Origin: Arenibacter echinorum
GTDB taxonomy: Bacteria > Bacteroidota > Bacteroidia > Flavobacteriales > Flavobacteriaceae
NCBI RefSeq assembly: GCF_003259375.1
Contig: NZ_QLLN01000001.1
Coordinates: 473,360-537,359, forward strand
Length of the DNA: 64,000 nt
Direction: 5' to 3'
This document shows positions 52,241-61,153 of the stretch, one piece after another. Under the pieces are notes generated by a model, which ran no database searches, was not told the DNA's origin, and saw nothing but the letters and a program-made list of their open reading frames with translations. Position 1 is the first letter of the stretch; the number at the start of each line of letters is the position of its first letter. Both the position numbers and the translations under genes were made by a program.

Positions 52241-52804
52241 TTATTTTTGGTTTAAGGCTCTTTCTTTCCGCTTCAGGATTATTTTCTGAAAAGTCGAGGG
52301 AGTAAGTCCGGTCGTCTTTTTGAATTGGGCCGATAAATGTGATACACTGCTATAGTTGAGCTTATACGCTATTTCCGTTAAGGTTAGGTTATTTTGGAGG
52401 ATTAAACTTTTGGCGAAATCTATTTTTTTTAGAATTACAAAGTTCTCGATTGAAGAGTAGGTGGCTTCAGAGAATACCGAGGACAAATAGGTATATGAAT
52501 AATCCAGTTTTTCAGAAAGATAGGTAGAGAAATTATAAAGTTTAGGATTCTCTTCATCATTTATCCATTCTGAAACAGAATCTTTAATACGTTGTACCAA
52601 GGCCATTTGTTGATCATCCATAATTTCTATGCCATAATTTCCCAAGAGCGAGGCCATTTCCTGATCTTCCTCATCTGTTGGCCTTCTATCAAATTCAATT
52701 TCCCCAACACCATGAATGGTATAGTTCATTCCCAAGGCGTCCAGTTGTTCCTGTAAAACAGCTTTACAGATAAGGTTAAAATCAAATTTCAGATAGATTC
52801 TCAT
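52241..52804 (-). CDS. AraC-family regulator with HMA-like N-terminal domain
   Basis: 187 aa from the ATG at 52804 (MRIYLKFDFNLICKAV). The N-terminal domain (about 1-85) has a ferredoxin-like strand-helix pattern related to heavy-metal-associated domains but retains only one Cys of the CxxC seen in the relative at 8.2-8.8 kb. The AraC HTH (about 100-185) includes YTYLSSVFSE and SVSHLSAQFKKTTGLTPSTF. First gene of the regulator-receiver-kinase operon. Intact paralogue of the frameshifted gene at 8213. Confidence 0.85.
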   Translation of the reverse strand: MRIYLKFDFNLICKAVLQEQLDALGMNYTIHGVGEIEFDRRPTDEEDQEMASLLGNYGIEIMDDQQMALVQRIKDSVSEWINDEENPKLYNFSTYLSEKLDYSYTYLSSVFSEATYSSIENFVILKKIDFAKSLILQNNLTLTEIAYKLNYSSVSHLSAQFKKTTGLTPSTFQKIILKRKERALNQK

Positions 52805-53107
52805 TAATTGCATATAATATGGGCCTGTGACATCGATTCCTATAAACTTGGGAAAACAATGTAGGCGTTATACACAAAGATGATGAATTTTTAATTTCAA
52901 TTAAACTGCTCAGTGAATTTTTTATCAATATTGGCTTATGCCTATGTATTACTAATTGATATTGTAGGTGACTTCACAACTACCTATATCTTTTAATTGT
53001 TGTGTAGTGTAAGATGTGTTGATAAAGCCTAATGCACAACATGAGTTAATAGGAAAACACTTTCTTCTCTTCCCAGATGAGATTGCTTTATCAAGCTTTG
53101 TTTAATT
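52805..53107. other. intergenic region, nothing recognised
   Basis: 303 A/T-rich nt upstream of the AraC-type operon; it should hold that promoter, but no convincing element or repeat was seen. Confidence 0.4.
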
Positions 53108-53434
53108 TTATTTTGCCATGTAGTTTTCTTTGGGGATTTCCTTAAAAAATTCGGCCGTTTCAATATTGCTGGATGGGCTATAATTGGCTAATACCGTGCC
53201 TTTACTGCCGTCGTTTGTTTCGACAATATACAAGATGGACATGTCGGACGGATTGCTCATACCTTCGAAGCGATATTCCTTCAAAATGGTAACATTTTCG
53301 GGCTCGTACCCAATTTTTGTCTTCAAATCGATCAATTTCATGTTATCTACACGGTAGTTGCCCTTAAAGCCCTTTTTTTGATATTCGTCTATAATTTCTT
53401 TTTCGTTCTTGGCAAATTCATTCTTCATTTTCAT
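53108..53434 (-). CDS. hypothetical protein
   Basis: A 108-aa soluble, charged protein (MKMKNEFAKNEKEIIDEYQKK...) with an N-terminal helix and a beta-rich C-terminal half (VTILKEYRFEG, ILYIVETNDGSKGTVLANY). A later start at MKNEFAK is possible. No domain recognised. It lies within a group of small envelope-stress genes on the same strand. Confidence 0.6.
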   Translation of the reverse strand: MKMKNEFAKNEKEIIDEYQKKGFKGNYRVDNMKLIDLKTKIGYEPENVTILKEYRFEGMSNPSDMSILYIVETNDGSKGTVLANYSPSSNIETAEFFKEIPKENYMAK

Positions 53435-53631
53435 ATTTTTTAAATTAATAACGGATTATATTTTTAATTGAGTCTTTGGTAAAAGGCTCCTATGTTGAGT
53501 GCAACCACAAGCCATTGGTTATAACGTTTCCCCGGGTATGTTCATTTATTTCGTAGTTGAAATAAGAACGGACAAGATCCGCAAAGGAAAATGTCCGTTC
53601 AAAACAAAATCTAACCAACCAAAGAGAATTT

Positions 53632-53823
53632 TTAATTGTCGTCTGTGGCGTCATCTATTTCATCTCCAATTTCTTCCACACCTTCCTCAATGTCGTCACC
53701 TACCTTTTCTATTCCATCTTCAATTTTCTCACCTGCAGTTTTTTCTTCCCTGCAGCTGGTAAAGGTGGCCAATGAAACAGTAAATAGTAGAGCGAATAAG
53801 AAGTATATTATCGATTTTTTCAT
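53632..53823 (-). CDS. small acidic lipoprotein
   Basis: 63 aa. A lipoprotein signal peptide with lipobox FTSC (Cys at about 23) is followed by an acidic amphipathic helix made of near-repeats of I/V-x3-G-D/E-x-I-E, e.g. EKIEDGIEKVGDDIEEGVEE. The repeat suggests a coiled coil or membrane-lying helix on the periplasmic face. Similar small lipoproteins are common in Flavobacteriaceae beside DUF1328 and lmo0937 genes; function unknown. Confidence 0.75.
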   Translation of the reverse strand: MKKSIIYFLFALLFTVSLATFTSCREEKTAGEKIEDGIEKVGDDIEEGVEEIGDEIDDATDDN

Positions 53824-53891
53824 TTTTATAGTTTTAGGATTATGTACATAGTGTACTTAAAGTTTTATTAATTTTTAAAAAGCTGTCTTGA

Positions 53892-54053
53892 TTAGATCTT
53901 ACTTCTTCCTGTAAATAAGGATATTACAAAGAGAATTAAGAAAATAAAAAATAAGATTTTAGCAATACTGGCAGCGCCTGCTGCTATTCCCCCAAATCCG
54001 AAAATTGCGGCAATTATTGCTAATATTACAAATGTTACTGTCCATCGTAGCAT
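53892..54053 (-). CDS. DUF1328-family small membrane protein
   Basis: 53 aa with two TM helices: [20 protein letters not shown] and [20 protein letters not shown], the DUF1328 (YtjA) signature [10 protein letters not shown]. Unknown function, often stress-induced. Read directly from the minus strand. A perfect TTAACGT-TATC-ACGTTAA dyad lies 85 nt upstream. Confidence 0.85.
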   Translation of the reverse strand: MLRWTVTFVILAIIAAIFGFGGIAAGAASIAKILFFIFLILFVISLFTGRSKI

Positions 54054-54137
54054 GATATATGTGTTTTTTAGGTTAATACTATAAATTGTTCTTTAAACAA
54101 TTTCTAAAACAAATCTCGGGATATTCAATCACATTGT

Positions 54138-54155
54138 TTAACGTTATCACGTTAA
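54138..54155. promoter_or_regulatory. 18-bp perfect inverted repeat upstream of DUF1328
   Basis: TTAACGT-TATC-ACGTTAA, between the MscS gene end and the DUF1328 start. It has no T-run, so an operator is more likely than a terminator. The half-site TTAAC recurs upstream of the small ORF at 48.8 kb. Confidence 0.5.
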
Positions 54156-54193
54156 TGGTTAACACAGATGACTTTGTTGTAACTTGTTTTGAT

Positions 54194-55084
54194 TCAATTG
54201 TTTGTAGGGTTGTTGAATTTGAAGTTTTCTGGAAAATCCAATGTTCGTATAGGGAAGGGGATATTAATGCTGTTATCGTCAAATGCTTTCTTAATGGCTA
54301 TCATGGCGATGGTTTTGGCCTTTAGCACTTCTAGTGAGGAGGTAGATTTGATCCAAAAGCGAGTTTCAAAATTAATGGAGCTATCTCCAAATTCGGTATA
54401 GAGAAAAATTACTTCCTTGGCATTTTCTACGTTGTCAAAATTGGAGGAAATAGTCTTGCAAACTAGGTCGCGAACAAATTCCAAATTGGACGAATAGGCA
54501 ACTCCGCACTTAAGGATTACTCGTGATTGTGCTGTTGTCGAGAAATTTCTTATGGGGTTCTCCAAAACCAATTTATTGGGTATATAAACCAAATTGTTGT
54601 CCGATTGTTTTATGGTTACAGCCCTTAGATCTATATCTATCACCTCACCCTCATAATCATTACTCTCTATCCAATCCCCAAATTTAATATGCTTTATGTA
54701 GGACAGTACTATACCGGAATAGGTGTTGGCCAAGGCACCCTGTAAAGCCAGGCCTACAGCCAGACCGGCTACCCCTGCACCGGCTAAAATTGTATTTAGC
54801 GTTTTGCTTAGGTCCAAGATCCCAAGCACTAAAAATAGCCCTGTTAGAATGACCAGAACTGAAATTAATTTGGTGATTAAATTCTTCATGGATTTCTGTA
54901 AACTACTTTTCGCCAATAGTTTCCAGGTAAGTTTGGTAAAATATTTGGAAAGTAGAATTACGATGGTGAATACGAGAAGTGCTAAAATGATATTGGGCAA
55001 ATTCACTATTAAACTGTCCACCCAAGAAGTCAGTCTATTGATCATTTCCGCCCAGGCCTCGTCTATCTTTAAATCCATAACCAT
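54194..55084 (-). CDS. MscS-family mechanosensitive channel
   Basis: 296 aa from the ATG at 55084 (MVMDLKIDEAWAE); an upstream in-frame start would add an atypical hydrophobic extension. Three TM helices (about 25-45, 65-90, 95-120), the third with the pore-lining Gly/Ala pattern ILAGAGVAGLAVGLALQGAL, then the MscS beta domain (FGDWIESNDYEGEVIDIDLR, VYIPNKLVLENPIRN) and the alpha/beta cage. It releases ions and osmolytes on hypo-osmotic shock. Confidence 0.92.
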   Translation of the reverse strand: MVMDLKIDEAWAEMINRLTSWVDSLIVNLPNIILALLVFTIVILLSKYFTKLTWKLLAKSSLQKSMKNLITKLISVLVILTGLFLVLGILDLSKTLNTILAGAGVAGLAVGLALQGALANTYSGIVLSYIKHIKFGDWIESNDYEGEVIDIDLRAVTIKQSDNNLVYIPNKLVLENPIRNFSTTAQSRVILKCGVAYSSNLEFVRDLVCKTISSNFDNVENAKEVIFLYTEFGDSSINFETRFWIKSTSSLEVLKAKTIAMIAIKKAFDDNSINIPFPIRTLDFPENFKFNNPTNN

Positions 55085-55559
55085 AATTTTAGTTGTTGTT
55101 CTAAAAGTTAAGAAGATTTTTAGGAATAACCCCATGATTCTTAAATATACCGATGTAAAAGAAATTGTTCCAATAAAAATGGTTCCGATAATAAAGTGTA
55201 TCGGAACCATTAATTAACAACCAACCTAACCATCTAAATTGAATTACAGTTGTAGTTCGTAGTAATTCAAAGAAGAATACATTTAAACCCAAATGTCCCC
55301 CCGAAATTTTGGGTTTATCTGATTGCCAATTCTTAAATGGCAATATTTTTCTTTTTCTTATAAGTCAAATTTATCAAAGGGGGTTAACATTTATGTGCTG
55401 TAATCTAAATAATATTGACTCTTATACAAATAAACAAGGCAGCAGACAATTGTTGGTTTTTTTAATTCATTCCAGTGTTTGCGATACAATTTATTGGTAT
55501 TGGGCTAGTCGTATAAAAGGGATTAATTACCTTTAAACAACTTGTTAATTAATTGCACC
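55085..55559. other. divergent promoter region of mscS-like and DUF2254 genes
   Basis: About 475 nt. AAACCCAAA (55285) and TTTTGGGTTT (to 55316) form a hairpin of about 9 bp without a clear T-run. Nothing else was recognised; a promoter for each gene must lie here. Confidence 0.4.
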
Positions 55560-56840
55560 ATGTTTAAATATGCCATTAAAATATTGAAGGTGTTTTATCG
55601 CAGAGTGCTACTGAGTATTGCATTTTATCCTGTGCTAATTTCATTTGCATTTTTTCTATTGGCATTTATAATATTGGAACTGGAAAGTTTGGAATTGGCC
55701 GAAACGTTAAAAGAACGGATACCTTACCTTTTTATAAAAGATTATGAAACGGCCCGTGCCATTTTAACAACGTTGATTGGTGGCATTCTTTCATTAACGG
55801 TGTTTAGTTTTACAATGGTCATGGTTGTACTCAGCCAAGCTTCTTCCAATTTTTCACCGAGATTATTACCGAGTTTGGTTTCCAATAAAAGACATCAACT
55901 AATTCTGGGAGTATACATCGGTACTTTGTTGTACTGTATTATAATTCTAATTGCTCTAGGAGCTAACGATATTGATACACATTCGGTTGGGTTCTCAACC
56001 ATGTTGGCCGCAATTTCAGGAGTATTTTGTATAGGACTGTTTGTCTATTTCATTCATAGTATTTCCACATCTATTCAAATTCAAAATATTATAGATAATA
56101 TATTTCGATCCAGCTCAAGGTATTTGGACAAAGATTATGAAGATACTTGTAATTTGAAAGTTGGCTTGCAAGAATTTAGGATGGATAATTTTGAAACCAT
56201 TTATTCCCATAAGTCGGGCTATTACAGAGGATTTGATAATTCTTTGTTAAGCGATTCCTTAGCTGAACATTGCCATCAAATTGAAGTAGTGCCATACGTT
56301 GGCAGGCATTTATGGGAGGGAATGCCCTTGTTAAAGGTTCAGAATGTGCTTAAGGATGAAGATTTGGAGGACCTAATGTTGTGTGTAAATATTAGCAGTA
56401 ATAGAAGCGATCAAAACGAGGGATTTGATGGATTTATTAAATTGATGGAAATAGCAGTCAAAGCAATGTCACCTGGGATAAATGATCCTGGGACAGCTAT
56501 TGATGCCATTAATAGATTGGCACCTCTACTGGTAAAAATCATGAGATTTCCACATAAAACATCTAATTATTTAAGGGAAGGCAAGATCATTCTGGTCAGA
56601 ACGAACGTTACCGCCAAGGAACTAATGCAGACAATTATTCAACCTATCCGGTTGTATGCAAAAAAAGATAGCTCAGTTGTTCTTGTCCTTATTGGAGCTT
56701 TAAAATATCTTGTACAAGACACAAAAATTTCTAAGGAAAATAGGGACGAAATACAAAAGGAATTGGAGGCCTTAAAAATGGATATAATTGCCACAATTGA
56801 AAATAAATATGACCGGGAAAAAATTCTGGCTTTTTTTTAA
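55560..56840 (+). CDS. DUF2254 family membrane protein
   Basis: 426 aa from the ATG at 55560 (MFKYAIKILKVF). About four TM helices (about 15-38, 65-90, 110-130, 140-160) with the DUF2254 segment LSLTVFSFTMVMVVLSQASSNF, then a soluble domain with KAMSPGINDPGTAIDAINRL. Function unknown. Divergent from the MscS gene and followed 94 nt later by the ALDH gene. Confidence 0.85.
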   Translation: MFKYAIKILKVFYRRVLLSIAFYPVLISFAFFLLAFIILELESLELAETLKERIPYLFIKDYETARAILTTLIGGILSLTVFSFTMVMVVLSQASSNFSPRLLPSLVSNKRHQLILGVYIGTLLYCIIILIALGANDIDTHSVGFSTMLAAISGVFCIGLFVYFIHSISTSIQIQNIIDNIFRSSSRYLDKDYEDTCNLKVGLQEFRMDNFETIYSHKSGYYRGFDNSLLSDSLAEHCHQIEVVPYVGRHLWEGMPLLKVQNVLKDEDLEDLMLCVNISSNRSDQNEGFDGFIKLMEIAVKAMSPGINDPGTAIDAINRLAPLLVKIMRFPHKTSNYLREGKIILVRTNVTAKELMQTIIQPIRLYAKKDSSVVLVLIGALKYLVQDTKISKENRDEIQKELEALKMDIIATIENKYDREKILAFF

Positions 56841-56934
56841 TAAACCTTAGGGCAAATATTAATGCCCTTGACCTTTACTTATATTCACGGACATATTTAT
56901 AAACTTAGATCAATAACTATAAATTGGTATTAAA

Positions 56935-58296
56935 ATGGAATATTTAGAATCAGTGAACCCTTATGATGGCAAGTCATTGGAAAAATATAAAATATTTTCG
57001 GATGACGATATAGATAAGGTATTGGCCAAAACCGAACAGGTCTTCCAAAACTGGAAAAATGTAAGTGTAGAACATAGGTCGGGACTTTTAAAAAAACTGG
57101 CCAAGGCTTTGTTGAAAAATAAAAAATCTTACGCTCAATTAATGTCCAAGGAGATGGGGAAACCCGTAAATCAAGGTATTGCCGAAATTGAAAAGTGCGC
57201 TTGGGCCTGCGATTTTTATGCTAAGAATGCCGTTGGGTTTCTTGCAGATGACCTTATAGATACCGAGGCGGACGAAAGTTTTGTAAGTTACGATCCCATT
57301 GGATGTGTATTGGCCATTATGCCATGGAACTTTCCCTTTTGGCAGGTAATCCGTTTCGCGGCACCAACGCTCACTGCAGGTAATACTGTAATATTAAAAC
57401 ATGCCAGTAATGTCCCAGGCTGCAGCTTGGCACTTCAGGAATTGTTTCTTTCGGCAGGCTATCCAGAAGGCAGCTTTCAGTCTCTTATTGCGGACCATCA
57501 AAAGCTTGAATCTATCATTGGGAATTCTATTGTACAAGGTGTAACCCTTACGGGAAGTGAGAAGGCAGGTAGGGCAATTGCGGCCCAGGCAGGAAAGCAT
57601 TTAAAAAAATGTGTTATGGAACTAGGGGGCAATAATGCCTGTATAGTATGGGAAGATGCTGATTTGGACAAATATATGGACACCATGGTTATGGCCAGAA
57701 TGCAAAATACCGGTCAAAGTTGTATAGCGGCAAAAAGATTCATAGTTGTCGAAACTATTTACGAGGAGTTTCTAATCAAGTTTACCAAAAGAGTCCAAGA
57801 TCTTAAATCTGGAGATCCCTTGGATAAACACACGAATATAGGGGTCATGGCTAGAGAGGACCTGGCCAAAACTTTGGAGGAACAAGTCAAGGATTCCTTG
57901 GACAAGGGGGCTCAAGTTAAGATTGGAAATAAGCGGGACGGAGCCTATTATGAGCCTACAGTACTTACTGGTGTACTACCAGGTATGCCTGCCTTTGATG
58001 AAGAACTTTTTGGCCCAGTGGCAGCAGTGGTCAAGGCAAAGGATAGGAAGGAGGCCGTTGTGATGGCGGCAAATTCTAAATTTGGTCTGGGGTCCATGCT
58101 GTTCACAGAAGATATAAAATCTGCACGGAAAATAATTGGGGACATACCTGATGGGGCATTTTTTATAAATGAAATGGTGAAGTCCGATCCAAGATTACCA
58201 TTCGGAGGAACGAAAGCGTCGGGATTTGGTCGTGAGCTTTCCATGGAAGGTATATTGGAGTTTGTGAACAAAAAGACGGTCTATATAAGGAAATAG
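56935..58296 (+). CDS. aldehyde dehydrogenase, succinate-semialdehyde dehydrogenase type
   Basis: 453 aa, the length of the short GabD/Sad branch. Catalytic Cys is in NTGQSCIAAKRF and the general-base Glu in VMELGGNNACIVWEDADL; cofactor contacts are in PWNFPFWQVIRF and LTGSEKAGRAIA. It should oxidise succinate semialdehyde to succinate with NAD(P)+, though relatives take other aldehydes. Single gene, convergent with the nitroreductase. Confidence 0.92.
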   Translation: MEYLESVNPYDGKSLEKYKIFSDDDIDKVLAKTEQVFQNWKNVSVEHRSGLLKKLAKALLKNKKSYAQLMSKEMGKPVNQGIAEIEKCAWACDFYAKNAVGFLADDLIDTEADESFVSYDPIGCVLAIMPWNFPFWQVIRFAAPTLTAGNTVILKHASNVPGCSLALQELFLSAGYPEGSFQSLIADHQKLESIIGNSIVQGVTLTGSEKAGRAIAAQAGKHLKKCVMELGGNNACIVWEDADLDKYMDTMVMARMQNTGQSCIAAKRFIVVETIYEEFLIKFTKRVQDLKSGDPLDKHTNIGVMAREDLAKTLEEQVKDSLDKGAQVKIGNKRDGAYYEPTVLTGVLPGMPAFDEELFGPVAAVVKAKDRKEAVVMAANSKFGLGSMLFTEDIKSARKIIGDIPDGAFFINEMVKSDPRLPFGGTKASGFGRELSMEGILEFVNKKTVYIRK

Positions 58297-58320
58297 AATT
58301 TTGGCTCGAATTTGCTATAG

Positions 58321-58938
58321 CTATATATTTTGGTCTGTACCCCAACTATTTTTAAACGCAAATTGGTTTTGGGGCATACGTTGCCGTTCGCTAATTTCTT
58401 TCTCCTGAAGTTTTTGGGGCAGATCATCCAGTTCCCCACCATAATAGCCTAGGGCAATTGCCGTTACAATATGGAAATCTTCTGGGATATTGAAGATGTG
58501 TTGGGCTTTTTTGTAGTCTAATCCGGCCATATGGTGCATGGCTATTCCCATGTACTGTGCCTGAACTGTCATAGCACCCAATCCTATGCCCAGGTCATGA
58601 AGCGCGTGTAAATTCTCTTTTCCCTTTTCGGTTTCTTTCTTGTATGCCGTAAGTATTAAAAGGGGAGCATTCTTGGCCCATATCTTATTGGAATCTGTTA
58701 GGTTGTCTATAATTTTTCTATAGGCCTCTGAACCTTTCTCCGCATATAGGAATCGCCAGGGCTGTTGATTATTGGAACTCGGAGCCCAGCGCACAGCTTC
58801 AAAAAGTTGGTGCAAATGTTGTTCGGTAATTTTTTTATCCTTAAAAATCCGAGGACTATATCTTTGTTTTAAGAGTGCAAATATTTCGTAATCGGAATCG
58901 GCAATGTTTTCTAATTGTATTTGTTCCGGTGCTGTCAT
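58321..58938 (-). CDS. nitroreductase family protein
   Basis: 205 aa from the ATG at 58938 (MTAPEQIQLENIADS). FMN-binding features: RYSPRIFKDKKITEQ, AVRWAPSSNNQQPWRFLYA and GIGLGAMTVQAQYMGIAMH. Forms a dimer that reduces nitro or quinone compounds with NAD(P)H; natural substrate unknown. Confidence 0.9.
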   Translation of the reverse strand: MTAPEQIQLENIADSDYEIFALLKQRYSPRIFKDKKITEQHLHQLFEAVRWAPSSNNQQPWRFLYAEKGSEAYRKIIDNLTDSNKIWAKNAPLLILTAYKKETEKGKENLHALHDLGIGLGAMTVQAQYMGIAMHHMAGLDYKKAQHIFNIPEDFHIVTAIALGYYGGELDDLPQKLQEKEISERQRMPQNQFAFKNSWGTDQNI

Positions 58939-58956
58939 GATTTCTTTTTTTAGCAA

Positions 58957-59503
58957 TGTTTTGTTAATCGGTTTTTTTCGTGAAATAACTGGGTTGCCAT
59001 AATAAATGATTCTACTATAGCAGCTATTTTATTATGACCGTTCATTCTATGGGTTCGCAACTTGCTCTAGGGCTTAACATCATTAGTTTCAACTTTTATT
59101 AAATGGACCCTAACACAGCTTTTGTCGGGCGTTGCTAGCGGGTCTACTTTATTCCTAATTATTTTGAGTTGTATTTGCCGCTGACAAAGGGCATTGTATA
59201 CCTCTGAGCCAGTTATTTGTAGCTTCCCAAGGGATAGCCCACAAGGGAGTTTGAACTGTCGAGGCCTTAATTATTATACCAATGATAATAAATTTTGGGA
59301 TGCTTCATTGACTCAAAACCAATAATAATTGATTCTTTCCAAAATGGTTTTTCGAGGTTTCTTTATAAGCTGATAATGATATGCCGTGTTTAATGTGGCA
59401 TTTGTAACATATCCACCTGAAATAGCTCCAAGGGTAATGCGGTGGTCTATTTCTGAGATAGGATTTCTACCTAGAAACTCCAAGGGTTCCAGATTGGCCC
59501 AGG
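58957..59503. other. intergenic region, no convincing gene
   Basis: About 550 nt. A 66-codon minus-strand frame at 59313-59513 starts with TTG, overlaps the next gene and has no family resemblance, so it is not reported. No repeat or terminator recognised. Confidence 0.4.
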
Positions 59504-60193
59504 TTAAATCCAAAACTTGCGTTTCATTCTTAGGAATCCGATAATAAAACTGATATACATCAATGCGATCAGTGATAGGTGTATTCTTCTAATGTGAACA
59601 TATTCGTTTAATTGGTAGGTATAATTGTAAAACCTGGAAGCCTTGATGGGGGCATAACCCAGATAAAAAATTAAAAGCCCAATGCTAATCCATTTAATGC
59701 CAGTAAACCTGTAATCCAATTTTTTTGAACTATGCCTATGTTCCAAGAAAAATAGGACAATGCATATCAAAATAGCAAACGCTCCGGCCAAATAGCTATA
59801 TACCTGGGATTCTAACTTAAAGTTTTGAAAAAATGGATTTATCAGCGAGGCGGTCAGATAAAATATTCCGATCAATAATATGTAATTTTTATATTTTTTG
59901 TTCTCTATATAGTTCCAATAGACGTAAAAAAAATAGCTAAAGAAAACTAAGTTGTAAATATTGTAAATAAAAACATTGTGCTTTACAAAAGCAGAAAAAA
60001 TGGAAATATGGAATACCTCATAGTTCTTTGTAAAATAGCCCAATAATTCTGTTAAGAAGGTGTACATTAAAAGTATTGGAAAATACTTTAAAGGAGTACT
60101 GTAATATTTGGGGTATTTTATTAAGGCTACTAATAAGGTTAGGGCATAGAGAGGTTGACTGGCATTCTCTAAAATAGTATCCAATATTTCCAT
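59504..60193 (-). CDS. integral membrane protein
   Basis: 229 aa with six to seven TM helices (MEILDTILENASQPLYALTL..., with several aromatic-rich helices such as YNLVFFSYFFYVYWNYI). The last residues are basic (RMKRKFWI). The layout resembles a stand-alone 7TM sensor or transporter fragment found in flavobacteria, often beside signalling genes, but no domain is identifiable. Located 31 nt after the lipoprotein gene, probably cotranscribed. Confidence 0.65.
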   Translation of the reverse strand: MEILDTILENASQPLYALTLLVALIKYPKYYSTPLKYFPILLMYTFLTELLGYFTKNYEVFHISIFSAFVKHNVFIYNIYNLVFFSYFFYVYWNYIENKKYKNYILLIGIFYLTASLINPFFQNFKLESQVYSYLAGAFAILICIVLFFLEHRHSSKKLDYRFTGIKWISIGLLIFYLGYAPIKASRFYNYTYQLNEYVHIRRIHLSLIALMYISFIIGFLRMKRKFWI

Positions 60194-60224
60194 TTTTACT
60201 TCGATCTGGGGTTAATGGATCTTT

Positions 60225-60914
60225 TTAATCCTCGTGATAAGGCGGAGGAACCATATTGGCCTCGTTCAGCACCAGACTCTTATTTCTGGCATAGAAGGGA
60301 GCAGGGGCTGCTGTAGGCATAAAGGAAGCCTCGGATTTACTTTCCCCTGTCTGCATCTTGTCCATTACTCCATCTTTTTTTGGTTCCAAATTATCAGTAA
60401 GTAAAACGGGGACATTCTTACCATCGTCCTCTTCCCTAATATAGAACCCATATTCCCGATCGTTGTCCTTTACAGCAGGTATTATAAAAAATGAATTTTG
60501 TTTTGGATGTTTTATTTCCCTACCATCTTCGAAGGACATTTTATCCGGATAATTGGAAAAATAAAAACGTAGGGAAGAAATCTCCACATTGGCCTTTTTA
60601 GCTTCTTGTTCAATATAGTTCATGTATTCCTTAATGGTGTTGTAGTCATAATAACCAAAACGGGCCACATCGAATTTCTTCTCTGGGGCAAGTTCATTTT
60701 CATATTTTTCAATTAAGCCTACCCTGCGCTCGCCGTAGGCATCGTACATGGTTTTTGCTTGGGAAACGGAAACAATCTGCTTGGGAGCACTAATTTCCAT
60801 AGGTTCAGGTTCTGTTACCGGGGTTTTTTCCTTTTTTTGTTCACAGGACGTGAAACCAAAAACGGCAAGGATTCCAAGGCATAATGTTGCATGAATTCTT
60901 TTTAGGTTTTTCAT
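60225..60914 (-). CDS. lipoprotein of unknown function
   Basis: 229 aa. Lipoprotein signal peptide with lipobox FTSC (Cys at about 24), a Pro/Glu-rich linker (EKTPVTEPEPMEI) and a conserved-looking domain (about 50-160) with QAKTMYDAYGERRVGLIEKY and YDYNTIKEYMNYIEQEA. The tail is Pro-rich. No function recognised. Precedes the membrane protein by 31 nt. Confidence 0.7.
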   Translation of the reverse strand: MKNLKRIHATLCLGILAVFGFTSCEQKKEKTPVTEPEPMEISAPKQIVSVSQAKTMYDAYGERRVGLIEKYENELAPEKKFDVARFGYYDYNTIKEYMNYIEQEAKKANVEISSLRFYFSNYPDKMSFEDGREIKHPKQNSFFIIPAVKDNDREYGFYIREEDDGKNVPVLLTDNLEPKKDGVMDKMQTGESKSEASFMPTAAPAPFYARNKSLVLNEANMVPPPYHED

Positions 60915-61077
60915 AATTCAAATTTTTACAATTAGTTGTTAATTAAAGTAATTATTTAGTGGTAAGCGTTGGGGGAAAACACTTGTTAAATTATATGTTA
61001 AAGTACTGATTATTGTACATCTAAAAAAATCCCGCAAAAATATATATGTATTTTTATTTAAGGTGTTGATAACAAAA

Positions 61078-61111
61078 AAAATCCCATTTGGTTGTAACGC
61101 CAAATGGGATT
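61078..61111 (-). terminator. rho terminator
   Basis: On the minus strand AAATCCCATTTGG, loop of 8 nt, CCAAATGGGATTT, then a long T-run; about 43 nt after the rho stop codon. A second, weaker hairpin TCCCTAA/TTAGGGA lies between (61120-61138). Confidence 0.85.
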
Positions 61112-61153
61112 TTAAGTCTGTCCCTAATTTTTTAGGGATTATTCTTATTGGTT

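Noticed and set aside
59313..59513. 66-codon minus-strand frame after the membrane protein
   Set aside because: TTG start, overlaps the upstream gene stop, no recognisable family and no supporting signals.
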